Origin: Pseudopyrenochaeta lycopersici | Lineage: Eukaryota; Ascomycota; Dothideomycetes; Pleosporales; Pseudopyrenochaetaceae | Assembly: GCA_003313425.1 (NCBI GenBank) | Contig: NHZP01000008.1 | Span: forward strand, 62,001-126,000 | Direction of reading: 5' to 3' | Length of the DNA: 64,000 nt | Shown here: piece by piece, positions 54,713 through 64,000 of the stretch | Layout: each line of letters begins with the position of its first letter | Position numbering within the stretch: position 1 is the stretch's first letter | Notes under the pieces: model-generated | The model's database searches: none | What the model was told of the DNA's origin: nothing | Seen by the model: only the letters and a program-made list of their open reading frames with translations | Translations under genes and position numbers: made by a program

Positions 54713-56410
54713 CTATGATAATGCGAAGCGGTATGAGAACGCTGATATCTGTAATGACTGCTCCAAGAATACCTTCAACGTGTCATGTCTCGTCTACTAC
54801 AGACCTAATAATGCCTTGTATCGCTCCGCCAGACCGCTTGTTGCAAATTACTAAATAACGTATATGGGAGTAGAGGATCAAAGGCGGAAATGCCAAGAGG
54901 ATTAATCAATTTCATGTCAATATCATGCGAATCCAAGTCAATCATCAATAGCGATTGATAAGGATTGGCAGGATTGAAAACCACACTGTCGGGCCCTGAA
55001 GATGAACATCCAGAACTCTTAAGTTCGTCACAACGCAGCAAAACAACCTATCGTCTTCACGCGCCTTCGGTGTTTGGTGAGGGAATAGTTGGGATGTGAG
55101 CGAACGTCGGTTGATGGTAAATGAGAGGTGATTTCAGGGTAATTATGCGAAGTACACCCTAAGGAAAATAGAAAGACGAATGGCCATAAAATAGGTCTAG
55201 TAAAGCGAGCCAGCACCGATACGGGGGTATTTGCAGCCTAAGTACTATCAACATGTGTCTTCCGACAATATAATTCACCCCAAACTCATTTGAAGCTTTT
55301 TATCGGTGTCCAGTATGATATCCAGGATGCGTCCGGCGTCGGGGAGAGACTGGTCCCCAAGCAGTCTACGAAAAGATCTCATCCAGTGCAGTGACCGGCA
55401 TAAGTTTGTTGTGCTAAGGAGTCTTGGGAGAGAGTTCGATGACATTCTGGCCCTGGAGGTCACCTGGAATGACAAGAGTACTGTGTTGGGTGAGTAAATT
55501 GTCGGATATGTTGGAACTATAGTGTATGAACCTCTCAGGCGAGACGTCAAGTTGTTTGAGCGCCAGCTCTAATATTTTTGGATCAAATCCTTGTATGCGC
55601 TTTCCGACCACTGGTGGCTATCACTAGGTGGCGTCAATAAGGCAGTACTAAATGGCGCAGATAATGGTCATTGACGGCATCCGAGATTTTGACCGGGGTG
55701 GTTGCCTTTTCATTTGTGAAAACTGGTGCTGAATCTGTAAGCTACTGGACGGTGTTTCTAACGAAAAATGCCCGGCGCGAGAGTAGGCGGCATTACAACG
55801 AGAAGAAGGCCATCAACGGACTTGATCGAGTCTTAAAACCATGTCAGTGGCGCAAGCCTTTAGTGCAGCTCGATAGGTGGCTGGGAGAATGCCTTTTACG
55901 TTGACCCTGTATCGCGGGGTAGAGAAATAGAGCTCCTCGTTTTTTGTCCATCAAATACTGCACGGCTTCTGCAAGCACGGACAACCATATGCCACCAAGC
56001 TATCGTGTTTGAACCGAACGAAACCACAGTTAGCCATCTAACAGAATAAATCATCTTGTAGATCAAATTCCCAGTAACCATATTGGCTCCGTTCTCTGTA
56101 TGCGCTGCCCTCGCCAGATCCAAAAGTTTAGTGACAATTGAAATGCATTGACAAGCACGGGCCGAAAGCTGAGTGGTTAGGGAAGGAACTAGTCTAGATC
56201 GCGGCTAGCGGTGCGTTGAGCCATTTGCTCCCAGCTCGAGGCTGAGCCCCTCGAAGGCATCCATAATATTTTTGATCACGTATCCTGACGTTCTGCAGCA
56301 TTATTTACCTCGTCCTCTCTGTACCCCAGATTTCACAATTCCTGAAGCAGCCTTTGGCCTGCCGTCTAGCTCGTCCTGAACATCTACCAATTCCACTTGT
56401 GGCCAACGAG
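54713..56410. other. gene-poor region with unassigned frames
   Basis: Minus-strand frames at 55611-55414 and 55550-55275 overlap in different frames and may be one decayed gene, and a plus frame spans 55671-55904. I recognise no domain in them. A stretch near 56165-56260 has a weak tRNA-like box A, judged insufficient. Confidence 0.35.
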
Positions 56411-58074
56411 ATGATACTATTAGCACTTGAGCTACTTGGTTGTTGCGTACCAGCGAAACGTGCGAAACGTCAACCATGCTATAGAGTAGAAGTGTCCATC
56501 ATCGAACGTGTGGAAATAGTCAAGGATGTGCCGACGTTACGGAAAGCTATGGGGTCCGAATACGCCCATCCGACTACGGCTCGTAGCGCGGAGATGCTCT
56601 TGAACCTGCCAACAGAAATCATCGATCAGATACTCCGACACCTCGACCAACAAGACTGGTTCATCGCGAGGGGTACGCATCGCTTGTTTGAAGCGTCCTC
56701 ACGATCGCTTATTTTTCAAAAGGTGGAATTGTACAATTTCCGCCCAGGCGTGCGACCTTGCAAAGTCAAGCAATTACTTCACCTTTTGCATGCTGATGCT
56801 CGGTTGCGGAGCTACGTACATACGGTGAGGGTGCGCAGCGTACTGGATCCTACTGTGCATGAAGAGGTGGAGAAATTGCTGCCGCAGGTGCTTCAGCTTG
56901 TCAAGCCGCAGAGATTGGTCCTTGCGTTTCCAGAGCTAGCATACGTCACGCAGGGGACGCAGAAGAATTGTGTGAATATGCTGCAAAGAACGTAGGTTAT
57001 CCCCTTTCTCATACTGCGTCTTGAATATAGTCAGTTCGTTTTGGCAACACTATGTACAGATGTCATGGACGGTATCCAAGCCTACCAGAACCCGCTAACC
57101 AAGACGCTTTCAGATTGCAAGGAATATCTATCCCTGAGCTCATAATCGAGTGCCATTTCCCATCTATAACGGTTGTGGAGGGCTTAAGCCAGCTTCCTAT
57201 CACCACGGTGACGATTCCCAAATCAGCCATGTTCTCTGATAAACACGACAATACTCATCTCGTATCCAATTGGCTGGAATCATTCTGCATTCCCACTATT
57301 AAAAGAATCGATCTGGGCGTATGGGAACTCCATCAAAGCGAAGTAAGAACAATATGTGACAACCTCCCCAACTTGACAGAGATGCACATAAGTGTCCAAC
57401 GAGCAGTACCAACCTCGAGGCTTATCGACGCCATGGCCCCAACGCAACACTTTTTACGCACGCTGGGCTTGCGGCGGCGACCCGCATGCAAACAGGGTGT
57501 TGTCGGCAGCGGAATACTGGATTTGAGTAGCTTCGACACAATTGAGACATTGGCTATCGAAGCATCGTTTCTCTTTGGTCCGGTATCATGCCAGGCCATG
57601 CACCCTCTAGCAAGGCAAAACAACTACGTCACAGCGCTCAGCACACGCTTCAACATGCCTAACATCCTCCCACCCAACCTCCGCACCTTGAACATTTACT
57701 TCACCTTCCCCCACGCCGTCTTCTCCCAAGGCACAGATTCGTTCCACGGGCGAGCAGCCAAGTTACCCCGCGGCGCTCACGCCATGGAGTACGACTGGAT
57801 GCTAGAAATTGCGCGACGCTATCCTGCGCTCAAGCGCCTCGTGTTGACTGAAGACACGCATGTTTGTGAGGGGCTTGGATATGCAGACCCGGTGACGCCG
57901 TGGGTGGAGGAAAAGGACTTGATGGAATTTGTCGCACCGATGGAAATGAGGAAGACGTTTGGGAAGAGTGGGCTGGAGGTGCAGATTTGGGTGCGGAGAA
58001 GGGGAGACGAGCGAGTTGTGGAAGATGGGGGTCTAGTGTTTGACATGCGACTGGGTAGATGGAGAGCATCATGA
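56411..58074 (+). CDS. F-box domain protein
   Basis: Exons 56411-56991 and 57060-58074, with a 68-bp intron whose acceptor is TACAG, giving 531 aa. The nearest in-frame upstream ATG is 56411. A start at a later Met (for example before LLNLPTEII) is possible. The F-box core is MLLNLPTEIIDQILRHLDQQDWFIARGTHRLFEASSRS. The long C-terminal half shows no clear LRR or WD repeat but has leucine-rich stretches (LPNLTEMHISV, LPPNLRTLNIYF) suggestive of irregular LRRs. It probably serves as a substrate receptor in an SCF ubiquitin ligase. The target is unknown. Confidence 0.8.
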
Positions 58075-59075
58075 TGGACTATCCCGAAGCTATAAATTTT
58101 CTCCATTGACACTTGGAATAGAGTCTTTGGCGAATTTGGGCTTTCAGGAGTAGAAGACTGGTAAAGATTATATCTTTTTATACGCTATATGAAATTATGT
58201 TTCTTTGTATTAAGCTTAGCTACAGAGAAACTCCTAAAATCAAAGTTATGAACTTTATTCAATTATGGACGCTATATAATAGTTATACTAATTATTTAGT
58301 TCCTATCTTAAAGAGTATATCATACTATACTAGTTAGAATCTCTGAAATTAGCTTAGGAAATAAGAAACAATAGTTATTTCTAGTTTCTATAGGAATTAC
58401 TAAGACTTTTAAGATAGCTAGTAAATAGTTAAGAGTCGTTAACCTAGGTAATCTCTCCATACCACTTTTTACTTCGCGTTTTCTCTTCTTATTAAGATAT
58501 TTAAGTTATCTCTTATTGTGCAGGAACAGAGGCCCCAGCTAACTTCTCCCTTTTGATGGTAACCTTGTGCGCACTGGAAGCAACTTAGCGTCTCGTGTTG
58601 GTTGAGATTGTGAAATGCGAGAGGTGTAACGGGGTGGACAAAGATGGATAGGCAACGATGAATTGAATGATCGAAACTCTGGTGAAGCAGGATTTGACAG
58701 TATAATGTGGGTAATACTTGGTGAATTTGATGACCTCTAAGTGGTTCTACCTATCTCCTTTTATACCTGGATTTTTTTGTCCAAGCTCATCTGAGCCTAA
58801 CTGAGATGCCCATCGGGGCTACGCCATCAAATGCATCGGCACAGTAATAATAAAACTTATTTTATTATTATCCTCGTACTTATCTTTACTAGGGTTACGC
58901 TTCTTCCTTACTAGTATATAAGTCGATTTACTGTATTTAGGAGGAATTTTTATTATATTATAGTACTTTGTATGCTTAGTATACCTAGCTTAAGATCTTG
59001 ATAGATCTTAAGTCCTACCTACCTATCTGAAGACTTCCTTACAAGACTTGCTTCTTGCAGATCGCATTACAGTGT
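58075..59075. other. T/A-rich transposon graveyard
   Basis: 58150-58510 and 58850-59040 are extremely rich in TpA and lack coding frames, as expected for repeats mutated by RIP. A GC-normal block (58510-58850) separates them. The parent element is not recognisable. Confidence 0.6.
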
Positions 59076-59190
59076 TGTTGCGAACAACGCGCCTTTACCT
59101 ATTGTACTGCGCTACTCGTGCCCTAGGTACAATAATAGATTTGCATGCTCAAGCTCTAGCGTAAGCGCTGGCCCTTGCGGTAGACTGTCT
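59076..59190. repeat. LTR-like repeat, copy 2 (truncated, diverged)
   Basis: Starts TGTTGCGAACAACGCGCC and follows copy 1 (10732) for about 115 bp to a shared GTAGAC/GTGGAC. Many differences are C/T or G/A. It then diverges and lacks the 3' end. Confidence 0.6.
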
Positions 59191-59605
59191 GGGGATTCCT
59201 GGGCAGAGAGCTTCGGGGAGTCCAGCTCATAGCCACTAACGCTTCTCAAAGGCACGGCTTAGGCGCCAAAAGAGGGCCCACCCCGGTACTCATCCGGTGC
59301 TCAGATGGCTCCGGGAGCAGGTAAGATTTCAGGACGGACAGGGAAATGGCCGAAGGCTGGATTGGGTAGCGAGTCAAAAGACTTAACATAGGTAATCATG
59401 AATGCGGGGAAACGGCATAAAGACGGCATAAAGGCGGCGTAGAACGGCATTCAGAGAACCTAGGAAATTTACTAGCGGTCCTTCAAGGCGTCCGATGAAT
59501 GGAAATTTGGAGCAACATTTTGCATGGATAGAATGGTTTACTTGCTTGCTCAGCTAGTACGCACTTGTTGAGATCCCGGGGAGCGTACGAAGAAGACTAG
59601 ACTTG
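59191..59605. other. intergenic upstream of the CocE/NonD gene
   Basis: No gene. It contains short GC-rich direct similarities, such as GGCATAAAGACGGCATAAAGGCGGC at about 59413-59437, two near-identical short units. It probably contributes promoter sequence. Confidence 0.4.
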
Positions 59606-59613
59606 TATAAAAA
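59606..59613 (+). promoter_or_regulatory. TATA box of the CocE/NonD hydrolase gene
   Basis: TATAAAAA lies about 100 bp before the ATG at 59707. Confidence 0.55.
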
Positions 59614-59706
59614 ACCCGTCAGTTAGTCCCTCTTCCAACATGCTCGTAGAAACTGCTCTTCCATAATTACTGTTTTGACCTCGCAATCTATCCAACCGAC
59701 CCCCAA

Positions 59707-61704
59707 ATGACTACTCATAATATTAAAGGCTTCGAAGTCCCGTTTAGTCCGACAAAGCGCTACCTAGAAGGGCTATGGACTGAATATGAGCCGAACAAAC
59801 GAGTCCTTTTGCCCCGAGGATGGAGAAGAATGAATCGTCTCCCGCTGCGCGAAGCAATGGTTTGGGACAAGGATATTGCCGTGGAGATGAGAGACGGAAC
59901 GAAGATTTGCACTGATATCTTCCGTCCGGCTTCTAGGGAGAAAGAGCAACTTCCCACTTTGATTGCTTGGAGTCCATATGGCAAGACAGGATCAGGATTC
60001 GCGCGCACTCACGACTTCATTTACGTTGGTGTCAAGGCTTCTCAGACTAGCGGATTGGAAAAATTTGAAGCACCGGATCCGGCTGATTGGTGCCCTCGTG
60101 GTTACGCCATTGTTCAACCTGATGCAAGGGGCACTTACCACTCTGAAGGCGATTTATACCAGTTTGGCACTCAGGTTCACTATATTGTTATCACTCTAAA
60201 GAAGGTCATGGGAGCTAACCAGGAGTGCAGGAAGCCCAAGACCTCTATGACCTCATCGAGTGGGCTGGAACGCAGTCTTGGTCCAACGGCAATGTGGCAA
60301 CAGTGGGAAACTCCTGGCTCGGCATCATGCAATGGTCTGTTCGGTCCTCCATGGGGCGCTCATGCTAACTTTACTTGAAGGTTCGTCGCTGGACTAAGGC
60401 CGCCTCATCTGAAAGCAATCGCACCATGGGAAGGCGCAGCTGACTTTTACCGCGAGACCTTTTGCCGAGGTGGCATTCCTAATACAGGCTTCTGGCCATA
60501 TCTCTCGACAACAATACAGGGTATGTCTATCGCTTTCTTTACATTTAGCCTGCGTTTTAGGTGGCGAGTTTAATTATTCTCTAGGAAGCGGTAACTACGA
60601 AGACATTAGCGCAATGATCACCAAGTATCCCCATATGAATGCGTACTGGGAAGATAAGAAAGCTAAGATTACTAATATTGAGGTTCCAATGTACGTACTC
60701 ATGAGCTATTCGACTGGTCTCCACACGGAAGGTTCCTTTAGAGGCTGGAAGTACTCATCGTCCAAAGACAAATGGTAATAGTCCTCGACACTCTTCTCAG
60801 GACTCCTGCTAACGTTGTCTCTAGGCTTCGTATTCATGCGACACAAGAATGGCACGACATTTATCAACCAGAGAGTAATGACGATCTCCAGAGATTTTTG
60901 GACCACTATCTCTTGGATAAAGACAATGGATGGGAAAATACCCCAAAAGTCCGTGTTTCACTGCTCCGCTACAATCTTCCCGCTATTGTTGAGCGTGCTG
61001 AGGACAACTATCCACCTTCTCGAACTGAATATCACACCTTATATCTAGACTCTGGAAATGGAAGCCTGTCCTATGAACAGCCGAAGAAACCTGCGACAAC
61101 GTCTTACCCTGCCGATAAATGGGAAGATGAAGGCTCGCACTTTACTTATACCTTTACAAAGTACACAGAGATAATCGGGCCTTCAAAAGTAAAACTTTTT
61201 ATGTCTACTAAAGATAAAGACGATATGGATGTCTATGTTATTATCCGTAAGCTGGATATTGACGGCAATCCCCTTTTGTCCCTAAACGTTCCTCTGGAAA
61301 AGCAGTCGCCTGGCACTACAATGGACAAGGTTGAAAACTCGAACCTCTACAAGCACAATGGTCCTGCCGGCCGCTTGCGCGCGTCTAAGCGTGCTATAGG
61401 TCAAGATCCGTCATTGTCGGAAGAACAGCGCAAGACACAAGTCCCCACCGAAATGTGGCTGCCGTATGACCAGGAAGCAAAGGTACCAGCAGGGACTGTA
61501 GTTGAGCTCGACATTCCTATCTGGCCAACTGGCATGGTATTTGGGGCTGGAGAGTCGATGCGTCTGGACGTTAAGGGTCACGATCACCCTCTGCATGAAT
61601 TTCCCGGCATAGATTCAATGTTGAAGAATCTGAACGTGGGTACTCACACTATTCATACGGGAGAAGAATATCCATCACAGATCCTTCTGCCACTTTGTTT
61701 TTAA
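59707..61704 (+). CDS. CocE/NonD-family hydrolase (X-Pro dipeptidyl-peptidase S15-like)
   Basis: Five exons: 59707-60174, 60231-60334, 60381-60520, 60561-60774 and 60825-61704. All junctions keep frame and give 601 aa. The N-terminal part has VEMRDGTKICTDIFRP and LIAWSPYGK, the standard start of the alpha/beta-hydrolase domain. The nucleophile is Ser184 in VGNSWLGIMQW (GxSxxG). A cap region follows, and the C-terminal jelly-roll-like domain ends with HDHPLHEFPG. Bacterial cocaine esterase and S15 peptidases share this layout. The natural ester or amide substrate is unknown. There is no signal peptide. The 40-bp third intron is very short. Confidence 0.88.
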
Positions 61705-62262
61705 ATTGACAGAGCGTGGAAACTTCGTGCACGTCTCGTAGCATCTGCTGGTCAGTTGATGGTAGGTGGTTTTTGGCTTATCTTCAGAAAAGCTAGGTAG
61801 TGCAGTTCAGCCTTAAGTACGTGTGAGAAAGACAGAAAAGTATCAGACTTATGTTATTTTCTTAATTGCCCATACAATTGTCTTGTCTGGCATGTATATC
61901 GGGACAGATTTTAGAGTAAGTTTATGCCGTGTAGGCATAGCATGCTGCTACGATGTTGCTAGCACGTACATAAATATTGGGCTGCTCAATTCACAAGTAG
62001 ATATTGCGGCCTTGACAGTCCGTGCACCTAGCGCCTGTTGCTCGATTTTGTGCCTCGATATTGGAACATCAAAACATAAGTGGTATTGTAGAGCAATATT
62101 CTACTATGATGTACAATTTGGTCCGTAGAGCGTGACATACCGACCTGGAACGCAGGTCAGGACACAACAGATCCGCGCAGTCGCAGTACAAATATACACC
62201 ACTGAAGACAGAACAGAATACACATCAATGTATTGTATTCTTTACAGTGGGTGCGACCTAAA
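61705..62262. other. convergent intergenic region
   Basis: Between the 3' ends of the CocE/NonD and P450 genes. No gene recognised. Confidence 0.4.
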
Positions 62263-64000
62263 CTACCTTTGTTTTCTTACATGTTTCAATAAATTTCCTT
62301 CGTATAATTTGGAAGCATCTTCGATACGTAGCGTAGGATCTTCACTCTGGCTCTCAGTTTCGATTACAGTTCTCGCTTTTTCGCTTCTAAGGGCCACATT
62401 GCAGCCGAATTCAACAGGCCCCAGAATGGGAATAGAACCAACTAGCATAGTTAGCTGTAACGCGTCCACCGGTTGCAGTCATATGGGTGGGACCTTACGA
62501 GTCTCGTCGCCGGGCAGGGCATTTGAGCCAAGCTCTATGTTGAATGCCCAAAGAATCCGACTTATGGCTATATAAAGACTAGCGTCTGCGATGTGCTTTG
62601 CAGGGCATTCTCTTCTACCACTACCAAATGCATAATGCACAGGTGCAAACGCACCATTGGCCATTCGCCTTCTATCAGATTCTGGGAGATATCGTTCAGG
62701 GAGAAATTTTTCGTGATGAGGATAATACTGATCGCTGTGGTGGACCGCATAAGTGTTGTAAACCACTGTTGTCCCGGCTGGAATATCGTACCCGCGGTAC
62801 GTATCGGGATTACTTGTCGCATGATAGAAGCTCAGAGGTGTTGTAGATCCCCATCGATGAAGCTCCATAATAAGGGCTTTGACGTACGGTAAATTTGGTC
62901 TATCTTCCCATCCAGGCAGGCGGTCTGGCCCGACAATCTGGTCTATTTCGGCCTGTGCATGCTTGATGAAGTCAGGATACAATAAAGCAGCCTTGAAAAA
63001 GAATTGAAGAGATGTTGCCGTTGTTTCCGAACCAGCCGCGAGAATCTCCGAGAACAAAACTCGTCTTTCGGATTCTGAGAAGGCATCGATATTGGGACTT
63101 TCAAGAAAGTTCTTCACGAAACAGTCAGGTGCGTCTCCGAGGCCGACCCTCTTAGCCATGGGGTCATAAAACACACCCCAGAACTCAACAATACTCTCAT
63201 AAAGTTTCTGAGCTTTGGCTCTCCATGGTGCTAAGGAGTTGGGTAGATAGTCAAGGAGAGGAACCCAGTCAGCGAGCCATGCTCCAGGACGCATGTCTGA
63301 GAAGTAATATTAGCTAGAGTGTCGACTTTACATAATTTGACGTACTATTAAACATGTTACCCACAGTACGGGCCATCTCCATGGAAATTCGTGAATCGGC
63401 ATGCGCAAGTCGGGCACCAAGTCTAATCCACAATGAGCAATTATACGTTTAAAATGAGTTGAAAATTCTTTACAAGAGACTGAATGTGGCACTGGTTGCG
63501 TAGCGCTGTACCTCCTTGTAGAAACCGCTGGGATTCCCAATTAGAAGCCGTAGAGTTTGCTTGCTCTCGTAATCCTGATACGGCATGACTGATTTCAAAT
63601 TTTGCATACCCAGTAGAGTGTGGGCCACTTTTCGGTGTTTCTGTAATGGAAGTCAATATCGTCCCACCATCTAGTAAAGCCATGTTTGCGGCATAACATA
63701 CTCTGAAGAGATCACCGTACTCCATTTGAACGAGCCTGTCTTGAGCTACGATCTTGGCTTGCGATGAAGAAGAAGGGCGCGAGCTGAAATTTTGTCCCTT
63801 CTTGACAATCAATTCCTCAATAGCGGTCGGGCTGCTCAGAATGATAACCTTTGACCTTCCCATGTTGAAGGAGAAGAAGTCACCATATCTAGGGATGAAT
63901 TGTAGAAGCTGCTTGTGTAGTTCAAGCTTCTTATCTGGTAGAACCCCAACAAAAGGTAGTCCTTTAGGGCCTTCAGGAAGGTTCTGACCCTTGGAATTCT
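62263..64000 (-). CDS. cytochrome P450, 5' end beyond the window
   Basis: Exons from the C-terminus: 62263-62441, 62499-63296, 63346-63422, 63474-63640 and 63702 to beyond 64000. All junctions keep phase. The 62442-62498 intron (GTAAGG donor, CTAAC branch, CTAG acceptor) removes an in-frame TGA. Landmarks are the Pro-rich GPKGLPFVGVLP hinge after the missing membrane anchor, FSSRPSS, I-helix AGSETTATSLQ (about 63036-63004), ELHR (ExxR, near 62865-62854), PERYLP and heme-loop FGSGRRECPA (about 62628-62599), with Cys as ligand and Ala in place of the usual final Gly. This resembles fungal secondary-metabolism or detoxification P450s. The reaction is not predictable from this part alone. Confidence 0.92.

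Noticed and set aside
56165..56260. tRNA-like stretch (GCTGAGTGGTTAGGG)
   Set aside because: It resembles box A of a Ser/Leu tRNA, but no good box B, acceptor stem or anticodon loop could be paired.
1..64000. CRISPR array or prokaryote-type operon
   Set aside because: No regularly spaced direct repeats with unique spacers, and all genes have eukaryotic intron structure.

Overview
The window is a stretch of a filamentous ascomycete chromosome, most likely a Dothideomycete and probably Pleosporales-like. The evidence is short GT-AG introns (about 40-115 bp, often with CTAAC-type branch sites) and fungal-only families: HET domain, DUF3632-like, 2EXR, DUF3752 and a secreted guanyl RNase with a Kex2 site. 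Transposon remnants also carry C-to-T nonsense changes of the kind left by repeat-induced point mutation (RIP). The species is inferred, not shown.

Layout. 1-13.5 kb is accessory: a DUF3632-like gene, a secreted T1-family RNase, a complete but inactivated hAT transposon (4026-7114, with terminal inverted repeats and an 8-bp target duplication), a trans-3-hydroxy-L-proline dehydratase-like gene, a HET pseudogene, an LTR-like repeat, a 2EXR gene and a DUF4336-type gene. 14-20.3 kb is core: VPS8 (endosomal tethering) divergent from a GPALPP/DUF3752 gene. 20.4-35 kb is accessory: three more 2EXR genes, a large HET gene, an amino-acid transporter, an MFS transporter, and a GH114-CBM1 secreted enzyme with an 8-nt micro-exon. 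35.9-50.4 kb is mostly core: a PPR protein, a STE20-like kinase, a Lys/Pro-rich protein, a membrane RING protein, a PPIH-type cyclophilin and RRN3. 51-64 kb is accessory again: a HET gene, a kinase-like pseudogene with two C-to-T stops, an F-box gene, a T/A-rich transposon graveyard, a CocE/NonD hydrolase and a cytochrome P450 running off the window end.

The core genes serve vesicle tethering, splicing, rRNA transcription, polarity signalling and mitochondrial gene expression and are not one pathway. The accessory parts combine self/non-self recognition (one HET relic, two intact HET genes), secreted enzymes, transporters and oxidative or hydrolytic enzymes, broken up by decayed mobile elements. 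I found no CRISPR array and no convincing tRNA or rRNA. Most gene models were rebuilt by hand from splice sites and reading-frame continuity. Domain calls come from motif recognition without a database search.
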